Origin: CAYUPI01 sp964446585 | Lineage (GTDB): Bacteria; Verrucomicrobiota; Verrucomicrobiia; Limisphaerales; UBA8199 | DNA length: 38,821 nucleotides | Assembly: GCA_964446585.1 (NCBI GenBank) | Contig: CAYUPI010000053.1 | Span: 1 to 38,821 of the forward strand | Direction: 5' to 3' | Part shown: in pieces, positions 16,257 to 24,724 of the stretch | Layout: each line of letters starts with the position of its first letter | Numbering within the stretch: the stretch's first letter is position 1 | The notes under the pieces: model-generated | The model's input: the letters and a program-made list of their open reading frames with translations, nothing else | What the model was told of the DNA's origin: nothing | Databases searched by the model: none | Program-made: the position numbers and the translations under genes

Positions 16257-17687
16257 TCATTTCAGAATTGCATTCAAGACCAAAACCAGCAGCAAGGCGA
16301 CGACTGATTCAATCGTGGTTACGACACTCCACGTCTTTAGCGTCTGCGGCACGGTCATGGTGAAGTATTCTTTTACAAACCAAAAGCCGCCGTCATTGAG
16401 GTGAGAAAAGATGAGCGAGCCGGCGCCCATCGCGACGACCAACAACTCGAGGTTTGCGCCCGGGACCTCAGCCGCAACAGGAGCCATGATACCCGCCGCA
16501 GTCGAGATGGCCACCGTGGCTGACCCGGTGGCAATCCGCAGCAGAGCAGCCAGAACCCAGCCGAGTAAAATCGGGGATAACTGAGCACCGACAACTGTTG
16601 ACGTGATTGCTTTGCCAACCCCACAAAATTCGAGAGTTTTGCTGAAACCTCCGCCCGCGCCCACGACCAGAAGCACGACAGCCACTGGCCCCAGGCAGTT
16701 GTTCGTGTATCTTAAAATGTCGTTTTTTCCGAACCCGAGCGACGTGCCAAATGAGTAAAACGAAAACAAAACCGCCAGCAGCATTGCAACGGTCGGTTGG
16801 CCAAAAAAATCAATCCAGGCACGGATCACGCTTTGCTCGTCCAGGACCAAGTCAGCAGCGCTTGCGGCCATCATTAACATCACGGGCAACAGTATGGTGA
16901 ACACAGATATCGCGAAACCGGGCAGATGCTGGCGTGCGGTGTGCTGAGAAATGCTTCCGAGGCTCGCAGCTTCCTGCCCTTTATCTTCCCGCCGAATTTG
17001 ACCTTCTCCCAAATGCGCGGCGATTTCACCCGGCTTAACCTGGATCCGCGGCGCAATGAATTTGCCAAATACAGGCCCGGCAACGATCGCCGTGGGAAAG
17101 CCGACTAATAAGGAGTAGAGGATTGTCCTGCCCACATCGGCCTTGAGAAAGCCTATGGCCGCCACCGCGCCGGGATGCGGTGGCACCAGCCCGTGCGCTA
17201 CCGAAAGTCCAGCCAGCAGCGGTACGCCGAGCAACAACATTGGCTTGCCGCTTTCCTTGACCAGAGTGAAGAGAATCGGTGCCAGGAGAACCAGGCCGAC
17301 GGTAAACCAGACGGGTATGCCGACCAGAAAAGCAACCAGGAACATGGCCCAGTGCAGACTCTCCGGGCCCGTCTTGCCGATCAGCCGGCGTGCGATGACT
17401 TCCGCACCACCGGATTCTGCCAGCAGTTTCCCAAGGATCGTCCCGAGCCCCACGACGATCGCCACTGAAGCCAGAATGTTGCCTACACCCTCAGCGAACG
17501 CTGTGCCGATGCCTTGCAAGTGCGGCAACCTATCCTCAGGCGCCAAATCCAGACTTGAAGAGACACCAACAAAAAGCGCAGCGAGGATTATTGCAACGAA
17601 TGCGCTGACTTTGAACCTGGCTATGAGGACGACCAGCCCGACCACCGCTAACAAAGCGGAAACCAGGAGCAAAGTGTCATGCTTCAC
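16257..17687 (-). CDS. GntP family permease (gluconate/D-serine transporter type)
   Basis: This 476-residue hydrophobic protein has many membrane segments and the GntP-family pattern: VGLGTILGKLLAESGGAEVIA, VPPHPGAVAAIGF, GFGKNDILRYTNNC, VGAGGGFSKTLEFCGVG, RIATGSATVAISTAAGI and FSHLNDGGFWFVKEYF. Members import gluconate, related acids, or D-serine (DsdX). Here the D-amino-acid enzyme and dipeptidase neighbours favour a D-amino acid or small peptide as substrate; this is inference. The gene starts with GTG directly after the stop codon of the upstream gene (no gap), so the two are translationally linked. Confidence 0.9.
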   Translation of the reverse strand: MKHDTLLLVSALLAVVGLVVLIARFKVSAFVAIILAALFVGVSSSLDLAPEDRLPHLQGIGTAFAEGVGNILASVAIVVGLGTILGKLLAESGGAEVIARRLIGKTGPESLHWAMFLVAFLVGIPVWFTVGLVLLAPILFTLVKESGKPMLLLGVPLLAGLSVAHGLVPPHPGAVAAIGFLKADVGRTILYSLLVGFPTAIVAGPVFGKFIAPRIQVKPGEIAAHLGEGQIRREDKGQEAASLGSISQHTARQHLPGFAISVFTILLPVMLMMAASAADLVLDEQSVIRAWIDFFGQPTVAMLLAVLFSFYSFGTSLGFGKNDILRYTNNCLGPVAVVLLVVGAGGGFSKTLEFCGVGKAITSTVVGAQLSPILLGWVLAALLRIATGSATVAISTAAGIMAPVAAEVPGANLELLVVAMGAGSLIFSHLNDGGFWFVKEYFTMTVPQTLKTWSVVTTIESVVALLLVLVLNAILK

Positions 17688-18827
17688 TTATGTCGTCAGC
17701 TTGCGGGCGCGCGCGCGGATGGTCCATTGAACCTGAGCTTGGCCGTTGCGCACCACGACCGCCTCGGAGTGCAACGCGACGGTTGGACAGATGTGCCAGG
17801 GAATGCCATACAGAGGCGCACCGACTGGAAATTCATCGGCGCGCGAAGTTTCGACGACAAGGTGCTCTTCACTATGCATGACTGCTTTCGCATTGGGCAA
17901 GTCAAGGAATTGCACTCGCGGATGTGGATTTTCTGAGGCGACTGCTTTGTGCCCCAGGTCGAGGCAGAGGCGGTTGGCGCCGGGTTTGCTGACAACTCGA
18001 GTGAGCAACAGGGCGGCGGGAAGAAAGCTCATATCAGGCAGCCTGTTCGCATAGCCGGCGTCCCACAAGATGCAGGTCCCTGGGCTGCACTGCACGTCGT
18101 TGCGCCGTGAATGAATCGGAAATGTGGGCGTGCCGCCGGCGATTACGTTGACAATCGAGGGCTTAGAAGCCGGCCCAGGTGCAAGATGATCTCCCAGGTG
18201 CTTGCGTAAGGCATCAACCGGTGCGAATGCCGCCTCACAACTTTTGACCCGCGCGGAAAGCTCGCGCTCGTGGATGTGTCCATCATAGGCATGAAGACCT
18301 GCTGCTTTGAGAGCCGGAAGATTCTCGATGAGTTGGTAGAGCTCGACCGCTTTCTCTCCAGGAGCAATTCCGGTACGGTGCATGCCGCAATCGATGTCGA
18401 GCAGCACTCCGATTTCGATCCCGGCGTCGCTGGCAGTAGCCGAGAGATGTCGAAGCACCTCGGCGTCGTCAGCAATCGCTGAGAAATTGGTGTTCGGAAA
18501 AGTCTTGGCCAGTTGAATGAGACGTTCAGCGTTCGGCCCAACCGGCTGATACGCCAGCAGCACATCTTTAGCGCCGCAGCCGGCCGTCATTTCCGCCTCC
18601 GCGACCGTGGCGCATTTGAACCTGGCGATGCCTTGCTCCATCTGCATGCGAACCACCTCGGCCAACTTATGCGTTTTGACGTGCGGCCGGAGACGCTCTG
18701 TGCCTCCCGCGATCTGAATCATGCGCCGGATATTCTCCTCGATGCGGTTGGGATAGACCAGCAGCGCCGGCGAGGCGACATCGCGCACGTTGACTACCTT
18801 GTGCCAGGAATCAATTTGGTTTTCCAT
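17688..18827 (-). CDS. D-threonine aldolase/D-serine dehydratase-like PLP enzyme
   Basis: The 379-residue product has the alanine-racemase-type N-terminal PLP barrel, with the cofactor Lys at residue 51 in LRPHVKTHK, and a C-terminal D-serine-dehydratase-like domain. Near the end, GIPWHICPTV holds the His and Cys that bind a divalent metal in D-serine dehydratase and D-threonine aldolase. The expected reaction is cleavage or dehydration of a beta-hydroxy D-amino acid; aldolase and dehydratase activity cannot be told apart by eye. It is the first gene of the operon with the permease and dipeptidase and is divergent from the DUF1549/DUF1553 gene. Confidence 0.85.
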   Translation of the reverse strand: MENQIDSWHKVVNVRDVASPALLVYPNRIEENIRRMIQIAGGTERLRPHVKTHKLAEVVRMQMEQGIARFKCATVAEAEMTAGCGAKDVLLAYQPVGPNAERLIQLAKTFPNTNFSAIADDAEVLRHLSATASDAGIEIGVLLDIDCGMHRTGIAPGEKAVELYQLIENLPALKAAGLHAYDGHIHERELSARVKSCEAAFAPVDALRKHLGDHLAPGPASKPSIVNVIAGGTPTFPIHSRRNDVQCSPGTCILWDAGYANRLPDMSFLPAALLLTRVVSKPGANRLCLDLGHKAVASENPHPRVQFLDLPNAKAVMHSEEHLVVETSRADEFPVGAPLYGIPWHICPTVALHSEAVVVRNGQAQVQWTIRARARKLTT

Positions 18828-18946
18828 CCGAGGTTAGTTTGTTAGTCGCAGTGCTCAGACAGTGCACCTTTCTCTCAAGAAACGCGAGAGCGGCGATCAT
18901 TTTTCCGGCTCGCTTTTTTTGCGATCCAGATGTTGAGTATTACGAA

Positions 18947-21649
18947 ATGCGCCGTTACCAGATCTGGATAGTGGTCGGCTGGTGGCTGTTGACTTCCCTA
19001 CCAGTCGCCGCCGCTGCTCCGCCGACGTTCGAGAAAGACATTCGTCCGATCCTCAAGGCGCACTGCTTTGATTGTCACGGCGAAGGCGAGAAGCTGAAGG
19101 GCGGTCTGGACCTGCGCCTCCAGCGCCTGATGCTCAAAGGCGGTGACGACGGGCCGGTGATTGTCCCCGGCAAACCCGAAAAAAGTTTGCTGCTAAAGCT
19201 CGTTCAGAGCGGCGAGATGCCGAAGCGCGAGAAAAAGCTCACCCCTGAACAGGTCTCGACCATCAAGACCTGGATTGCCAGCGGCGCGAAGACCGCGCGA
19301 CCCGAGCCCGCCGAGTTGGGGCGGGGTGCCGTCATCACCGAGGAGGAACGCGCTTTCTGGTCGTTCCAGCCGATTCGCCATCCAAAGGTCCCAGCAAAGA
19401 AACGCAAAGACCGCGCCCGCACGCCGATTGATGCCTTCCTGGTCGAGTCCATGGCGAAAAAGCACTTCGGCTTCTCGCCTGACGCTGAAAAGGTGACGTT
19501 GTTGCGGCGCGCGTGCTTCGATCTCATCGGGCTGCCGCCCACTCCGGCTGAGGTCGAAGCCTTCCTGGCGGACATCGGTCCTGACGCCTACGAAAAGCTG
19601 CTCGACCGTTTGCTCGATTCCCCTCACTACGGCGAGCGCTGGGGCCGGCACTGGCTCGACGTTGCGGGCTATGCCGATTCGGACGGCTACAGCGACGCCG
19701 ATCCGCCGCGCGCTTACGCCTACAAATATCGCGATTATGTCATCCGTTCCCTCAATGCTGACAAACCGTTCGACCAATTCATCACCGAGCAACTCGCCGG
19801 CGATGAACTCGCTCGCACGACTCAAGGCACTCCGCAAGATGCGCTGGACCCGCAAAAACGCGAGTTGCTGATTGCTACGGGCTTTCTGCGCATGGGCGCC
19901 GATGGCACCGCCACGTCGGGCCTGGCCGATCCGGACGCAGTGCGCAACCAGGTCGTGGCCGATACCATCAAGATCGTCTCGACGTCGCTGCTCGGATTGT
20001 CCGTCGGCTGCGCGCAATGCCACGATCATCGCTACGATCCGATTCCCCAAAGCGACTACTACCGGCTCCGCGCCGTGCTCGAGCCGGCCTATGACTGGAA
20101 GAACTGGCGCACACCCGACCAGCGACTTATCTCCCTGTACACGGAAGCCGATCGGAAAAAGGCGGCCGAGGTCGAAGGCGAAGCGAAGAAACTTGCCGAT
20201 GAAAAGCAAGCGAAGCAAAAGCAGTACATCGATGAAGCCCTGACGAAGCATCTCGAGAAATTTGACTCCCCTTTGCGCGAACAATTGCGCGCCGCCTACG
20301 ACACACCCGCCGACAAACGCACCGCCGATCAAAAGAAACTCCTCGACGACAATCCGAGCGTCAACATCAACCCCGGCGTCCTTTATCAATACAATAAAAA
20401 GGCTGCTGACGACTTGAAAGCCATGGATGCAAAGATCACCGAGATTCGTGAGCGCAGACCGCCGGAGGATTTTATTAGTGTCCTGACCGAGCCGTCCGAC
20501 AAGTTACCCGTCACTTATCGCTTCAATCGCGGCGACCCGAAGCAACCGAAAGAAGCCGTCCACCCGGGCGTGCTTACCGTGGTTTCGCCTCCGGGCAAGT
20601 CAGTCGAGTTTCCGGAGAAAGATCCTGGGCTTCCGAGCAGCGGGCGTCGGCTGTACTTCGCGCGGTGGCTCACCAGCGGCACGAACCCGCTTGTCGCGCG
20701 GGTGCTGGTGAACCGCGTCTGGCTGGAGCATTTTGGCCGTGGCCTGGTTGGCACGCCTTCGGACTTCGGCGTCATGGGCGAGCGTCCGTCGCACCCCGAA
20801 TTGCTCGACTGGCTTGCGAGCGATTTTGTCGAGCACGGCTGGCAATTGAAGCGGCTGCACAAACTCATCATGACCTCTACCGCCTACCGCCAATCCTCCC
20901 GCCACCGGTCCAGCGGCGACAAGCGCGATCCCGAAGACCGCCTCTACTGGCGCAAGCCCGTCCAACGCCTCGATGCCGAGGTGATTCGGGACGCGACCCT
21001 TTCGGTGAGCGGGGCGTTCAACGATAAAATGTTCGGTCCCCCTGTGCCGGTGCGCCCGGATGTCCATGGCCAGATTGTGGTCGGCCTCGACAAAACCGAA
21101 GGTGACAACAAAATGCCGGTCGAGGTGCCGCTCAATGGCGAGGAGTTTCGACGCTCGGTTTACGTTCAGGTGCGGCGCAGCCGACCGCTGGCGATGCTCC
21201 ACGCCTTTGACGCGCCGGTAATGGAAGTCAATTGTGAACGCCGACAATCCTCCACCGTCGCCACGCAATCGCTGATGCTGATGAACAGCCACTTCATTCT
21301 CGACCAGGCCTGGCGCTTCGCCCAGCGGTTGCAGAAGGAATCTGCCGACGATCCGACCGCTCAGGTCACTCGCGCCTGGCAACTCGCCTTCGGCCGGCTT
21401 CCTACCGCAGCCGAAAACGCCGACGCCCTGGCATTTCTATCCCGGCAAGTTGACTTCCTGAAAACTGCTGCCGAAAAGGAGCCGGGCGAGACAAAAACCG
21501 AAAAGAAAGCGGAAACAAAGGAAGAGAAGAAAACCGAAAAGAAAGAAGAAAAAAACAAGCCTGCCGCGAAGCCAACGCCCGAACTCCAGGCGCTCACCGA
21601 TCTTTGCCAGGCCCTGCTCTGTGCAAACGAGTTTCTCTACGTGGACTAG
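18947..21649 (+). CDS. Secreted planctomycete-type cytochrome c/DUF1549/DUF1553 protein
   Basis: The 900-residue protein has a signal peptide (WIVVGWWLLTSLPVAAAA) and an N-terminal cytochrome-c-like domain with the heme motif CFDCH at residues 40-44. DUF1549 follows from about residue 155 (TLLRRACFDLIGLPPTPAEVE, HYGERWGRHWLDVAGYADSD) and holds a second CxxCH (CAQCHDHRYDP). The C-terminal DUF1553 includes NPLVARVLVNRVWLEHFGRGL, FGVMGERPSHPELLDWLA and RLDAEVIRDA. A charged helical insert separates the two domains, and a Lys/Glu-rich tract of about 40 residues (KKAETKEEKKTEKKEEK) interrupts DUF1553. The family's function is not established; it is thought to be extracytoplasmic and redox-linked. 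The start at ATG 18947 is chosen because it begins directly before the signal peptide. Confidence 0.88.
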   Translation: MRRYQIWIVVGWWLLTSLPVAAAAPPTFEKDIRPILKAHCFDCHGEGEKLKGGLDLRLQRLMLKGGDDGPVIVPGKPEKSLLLKLVQSGEMPKREKKLTPEQVSTIKTWIASGAKTARPEPAELGRGAVITEEERAFWSFQPIRHPKVPAKKRKDRARTPIDAFLVESMAKKHFGFSPDAEKVTLLRRACFDLIGLPPTPAEVEAFLADIGPDAYEKLLDRLLDSPHYGERWGRHWLDVAGYADSDGYSDADPPRAYAYKYRDYVIRSLNADKPFDQFITEQLAGDELARTTQGTPQDALDPQKRELLIATGFLRMGADGTATSGLADPDAVRNQVVADTIKIVSTSLLGLSVGCAQCHDHRYDPIPQSDYYRLRAVLEPAYDWKNWRTPDQRLISLYTEADRKKAAEVEGEAKKLADEKQAKQKQYIDEALTKHLEKFDSPLREQLRAAYDTPADKRTADQKKLLDDNPSVNINPGVLYQYNKKAADDLKAMDAKITEIRERRPPEDFISVLTEPSDKLPVTYRFNRGDPKQPKEAVHPGVLTVVSPPGKSVEFPEKDPGLPSSGRRLYFARWLTSGTNPLVARVLVNRVWLEHFGRGLVGTPSDFGVMGERPSHPELLDWLASDFVEHGWQLKRLHKLIMTSTAYRQSSRHRSSGDKRDPEDRLYWRKPVQRLDAEVIRDATLSVSGAFNDKMFGPPVPVRPDVHGQIVVGLDKTEGDNKMPVEVPLNGEEFRRSVYVQVRRSRPLAMLHAFDAPVMEVNCERRQSSTVATQSLMLMNSHFILDQAWRFAQRLQKESADDPTAQVTRAWQLAFGRLPTAAENADALAFLSRQVDFLKTAAEKEPGETKTEKKAETKEEKKTEKKEEKNKPAAKPTPELQALTDLCQALLCANEFLYVD

Positions 21650-22542
21650 AAAGGCTTATTCTTACCATTTCTCAAAATCAAGTGGACGCGCGCGACGTCG
21701 GACATGTAATCGTCACCACCATACTCGTGAGCGGCTTTCGAGATATGTTCGCGAGCTTGCTTTGCATCCCCGATGGCTTCGGCATAGAGACCGAGGTATA
21801 AATGAGCGTAGAAGAGCCGGCGCCGAAGCTCGGGCCCGGCGGGCTCATTGGCATGGGCGGCTTTCAGCACATCGTCTGATTTGGATTTGCCCGCAAACAG
21901 CGCATGAATTTGCATCATCGGCACACGAGCATCTTCCTGAATCGGCATTAAGGACGCCCGGGCCTGTTTTGGACCTGCAGAGCGCGACACGCAGAGGAAA
22001 TGCCAGGCGGCGTTTTCCACATCGTTGGGATTCACGGTTTGGTGCAGTTCAAATTGCTTGCGGCCATCTTCAAACCTCCCGGCGTAATAATAACAGATGC
22101 CCCGCTGCCAATGGTAAGGCGCCTGGGCAGGATTCAACTTGATAAACTGGTCAAAATCGGAGATCGATTCGTCGATGCGCGCCAGTTTGAAATGAATGAT
22201 GCCACGATTTTGCCAGGCCTCGGCCATGAGCGGATCCAGCTTTAGCACCTGATCATAATCAGCCAAAGCCTTGGCTGGTTCGCCGCGTTGCTGGTAAAGT
22301 CGAGCGCGCACAAAATAGCCGCGAGGATTTGTCGGCTCTGTTTGGATTGCCTTCGTGGCAAATCTTATTGCCTCATCGCGCTGGCCATCGGAAAAAGCTT
22401 TCTGGGCTCGAACAATGAGATCCCCATTTGTCTCCACAGCGGCAGGGAGTGTGCTAGCCACGAACATCATCGCGACAATTGAAGAAATTTTTCGGAATCG
22501 AAAAATTTTACTTAAGCCCGGGCCAACGCATTGTCGAAGCAT
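21646..22542 (-). CDS. Tetratricopeptide-repeat protein
   Basis: The product is about 298 residues, with a hydrophobic N-terminal segment (SSIVAMMFVASTLPAA) that looks like a signal peptide. TPR units follow, for example AIRFATKAIQTEPTNPRGYF, ALADYDQVLKLDPLMAEAW and SISDFDQFIKLNPAQAPYHW, continuing to a less regular C-terminal half with YAHLYLGLYAEAIGDAKQA. TPRs mediate protein contacts, so a periplasmic scaffold role is likely; no enzyme motif is seen. Its TAG stop overlaps the TAG stop of the convergent cytochrome gene in the shared CTAG. The start is uncertain: ATG 22542 is preferred to GTG 22584, and neither has a clear ribosome binding site. Confidence 0.75.
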   Translation of the reverse strand: MLRQCVGPGLSKIFRFRKISSIVAMMFVASTLPAAVETNGDLIVRAQKAFSDGQRDEAIRFATKAIQTEPTNPRGYFVRARLYQQRGEPAKALADYDQVLKLDPLMAEAWQNRGIIHFKLARIDESISDFDQFIKLNPAQAPYHWQRGICYYYAGRFEDGRKQFELHQTVNPNDVENAAWHFLCVSRSAGPKQARASLMPIQEDARVPMMQIHALFAGKSKSDDVLKAAHANEPAGPELRRRLFYAHLYLGLYAEAIGDAKQAREHISKAAHEYGGDDYMSDVARVHLILRNGKNKPF

Positions 22543-22789
22543 AACTGAATTTAGAAATCGTTTTTCACGAAGGCAATCTGACACGTCTGCAATACCAACA
22601 GAAATTAGCTGTCTTGACGACCGAGGGGGCCGCCTCTGGGAATTCGGATTCGATCTCCGAATTTCTTTCGACGTTCGTCATTCGGTTTTGTTCCTGCTTA
22701 TTCGTCGGAAATCCGTCCACGCCTCAGTTTTTCAGCTTTCCACGAAGCTCCATCTCTTCTATTTCCTATCTCGGACTTCTAACAAGATC
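22543..22789. other. Divergent intergenic region, TPR gene/RidA gene
   Basis: These 247 bp separate the two divergent genes. Bases 22636-22712 carry degenerate words of the GAATTCGGATTCGATCTCCG type (repeated CGGA/TTCG/CCGAA motifs), like those at 11948-12151. No confident -35/-10 pair was found for either gene. Confidence 0.4.
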
Positions 22790-23254
22790 ATGAGCGCAGA
22801 AAAACGTTTAGTCGAACTCAAATTGGAGCTCCCCCCAACACCTAAATCGGTCGCGGTTTACCGGACGGTAGTGGTTTCCGGAAACATCGCTTACGTCTCA
22901 GGCCACGGCCCGTTGAAGTCAGATGGAACCATGATCACCGGCAAGGTCGGCGCCGATTTGGATTTGGCAGCAGCTAAGGCCGCCGCGCGTCAGACCGGCC
23001 TGGCCATCCTGGCCACCCTCCGTGCGCACCTCGACAGCCTCGACCGTGTCAGTCGCCTGCTGAAAATGCTCGGAATGGTCAATGCCACGCCCGATTTCCG
23101 CGATCACCCCGCAGTCATCAACGGTTGCAGCCAACTATTCGCCGACATCTTTGGGCCGGAAAATGGCATTGGCGCACGCAGCGCCGTCGGCATGGGCTCG
23201 CTCCCCAGCAACATCCCAGTCGAAATCGAAGCCATCTTCGAAATCAGGGCTTAG
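22790..23254 (+). CDS. RidA/YjgF family protein
   Basis: The 154-residue protein belongs to the longer RidA-like subgroup. Relatives deaminate reactive enamines or imines released by PLP enzymes such as threonine/serine dehydratases. Visible motifs are VVVSGNIAYVSGHGPL, AARQTGLAILATLRAHL, VSRLLKMLGMV and, near the end, GARSAVGMGSLPSNIPVEIEA. The last contains the conserved Arg of the family's ligand pocket. The start at ATG 22790 begins the recognisable fold; longer open sequence upstream runs through divergent intergenic DNA. It stands alone but lies close to the D-amino-acid operon, whose PLP enzyme could generate its substrate. Confidence 0.87.
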   Translation: MSAEKRLVELKLELPPTPKSVAVYRTVVVSGNIAYVSGHGPLKSDGTMITGKVGADLDLAAAKAAARQTGLAILATLRAHLDSLDRVSRLLKMLGMVNATPDFRDHPAVINGCSQLFADIFGPENGIGARSAVGMGSLPSNIPVEIEAIFEIRA

Positions 23255-23394
23255 TGTGGCTCGCGTGTCTCCTTGCGGATTTGTTCCCAAGTCCGACGAA
23301 ATTTCAGCCGACTCGACTTAATGGCGCGTATAACCTCCTCTTTTGAACGGAACCGAGCCAACGTGTTCGGCTTGGCAGGCAGCGCCTGGCGCCG

Positions 23395-23460
23395 ATTGGT
23401 TATTTGGAGCTTTGATGTTGGAGCTTCTCTGGATCTTGGGGCTTGGATCTTGGATCTTCT
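23395..23460. repeat. Short-period degenerate repeats at the 3' end of the MBL-fold gene
   Basis: The sequence is built from imperfect copies of TTGGAGCTT and TTGGATCTT (for example GGGCTTGGATCTTGGATCTT at 23439-23458). It overlaps the final codons of the metallo-beta-lactamase-fold gene, so these repeats are translated as its last residues. The preceding stretch, 23255-23394, between the RidA stop and these repeats holds no gene. Confidence 0.6.
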
Positions 23461-24470
23461 CCTTTTACCAATTCTTTCCCATGCTCATGCGCATGTTGTT
23501 TGCGCAGGTCAATCAACGCACTCTGCGGCTGAAACGGTTTCCCGCCCATCTCGACATAAACCTTCTCCACCTGGGCCGTAAAAAAATCTCCGACATATCG
23601 GGCAATTGGCTTATGCTTTAGCAGCGCTGCCTTGCTCTCCCCGACTGCCGCCATTACCTCCTCCGGCTTCCTCCCCGCATACTTCTTTACCTCCTTCCGC
23701 AACTCCACAAAGAAACTCTGTTGGTCGTCCAGCACCTGCGCGGCTCCCATCGGGCCGTGACCGGGACAAATGGTTTGCGCCCCCAGTTTTTTGGCGGCGG
23801 CCAGCGTCTTGATCCATTGCTTCGAGTCACCGTCGCCCATGTAATTGTATGGGCCGTTCACGCAAGCATCGCCTGTGAACAGGATTTTTTCCTTCGGCAA
23901 CCACGCAAAACCGTCGCCATGGGTGTGCGCTACGCCAAAGTGCAGCAACTCCACCCGATGCTTGCCGTCGTCGAAGATCATGTCCTTGTTGTAGAGAAGT
24001 GTGGGCGGTTTCAATTTGCTCGCAGCGACATCCAGGCGGTTTTTGGCCGTGTCTTCCCAGCGACCTGGCTTCCCGCCGTAGTAACCCGTTTCGTATTTCT
24101 TCATCTCATCAATGACGCCTGTGTGTGCCACCGGCACCGCCCCGTTCTCCACCCACACCTGGTTGCCGTACGCATGGTCGCCGTGATGATGCGTATCAAA
24201 CGCGAATCGGATCGGCTTATCTGTGATGGCTTTGATTTTAGGAATGATCTCCAGTGCGCCGGACGGGAAATTTCCATCCACCACCAGCACATAGTCTTCG
24301 AAGATGATCCAGCCATTGTTGCAGTGTCCGTGGCCCTTCAGATCGCCCTCGTGAAAATATACACCCGGCGCGATTTGTTCCGCCTTGTTTACTTCCCCGA
24401 TGCACAGAACAGGTGTTGAGCACGAGGCCGTCAGGAAAAGAACCAGAATGCTTGAATTGGAGAAGGTCAT
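23400..24470 (-). CDS. Secreted metallo-beta-lactamase-fold hydrolase
   Basis: The 356-residue protein has a hydrophobic signal segment (SSILVLFLTASCSTPVLC) and a complete MBL zinc site: HxHxDH as H94, H96, D98, H99 in THHHGDHAYGN, His in GVAHTHGDGFAWLP, Asp in FTGDACVNG and His in CPGHGPMG. It belongs with the broad group of extracytoplasmic MBL hydrolases; the substrate cannot be inferred. The start at ATG 24470 is supported by GGAG nine bases upstream; a longer reading to 24680 would add low-complexity residues coded by intergenic repeats. The last residues (DPRSKPQDPEKLQHQ) are translated repeat DNA and unlikely to be part of the fold. Confidence 0.85.
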   Translation of the reverse strand: MTFSNSSILVLFLTASCSTPVLCIGEVNKAEQIAPGVYFHEGDLKGHGHCNNGWIIFEDYVLVVDGNFPSGALEIIPKIKAITDKPIRFAFDTHHHGDHAYGNQVWVENGAVPVAHTGVIDEMKKYETGYYGGKPGRWEDTAKNRLDVAASKLKPPTLLYNKDMIFDDGKHRVELLHFGVAHTHGDGFAWLPKEKILFTGDACVNGPYNYMGDGDSKQWIKTLAAAKKLGAQTICPGHGPMGAAQVLDDQQSFFVELRKEVKKYAGRKPEEVMAAVGESKAALLKHKPIARYVGDFFTAQVEKVYVEMGGKPFQPQSALIDLRKQHAHEHGKELVKGEDPRSKPQDPEKLQHQSSK

Positions 24471-24724
24471 GGCGGGAGACTCCAGAGAATCTTCCTCGCG
24501 GTCAAATCGGAAACGAGCAGACTTTCTCGAATCGTGGCCTAGTTGCTGGAGCGAAAATCCACGCGGTAAGCGGACGAGTACCTGGTCATCGGTTTGGACA
24601 ATGGGAATGGGGGATTTGTTTGGGATTTGGTGATTGGAATCTGTGATTTCGATGGATTGCACATTGTTTGCCGTTCGCATGTCGGCCTGTTACGCTCGCG
24701 GGCATTGATCACAAGCAAATTCTC
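24471..24724. other. Divergent intergenic region with short-period repeats
   Basis: The 254 bp between the MBL-fold gene and the second Tat-family gene contain a degenerate G/T-rich tract near 24597-24656 (GGGGGATTTGTTTGGGATTT, then GGTGATTGGAATCTGTGATT). This is the same style as the tracts at 12105-12151 and 23395-23460. A weak -35/-10 candidate for the plus operon (TTGCCG, 17 bp, TACGCT) starts at 24669; I do not rely on it. Confidence 0.4.

Noticed and set aside
19193..20389. Antisense open frame of about 398 codons inside the DUF1549 gene
   Set aside because: It lies fully opposite a well-recognised coding sequence with heme motifs; the open frame reflects GC-rich codon bias.
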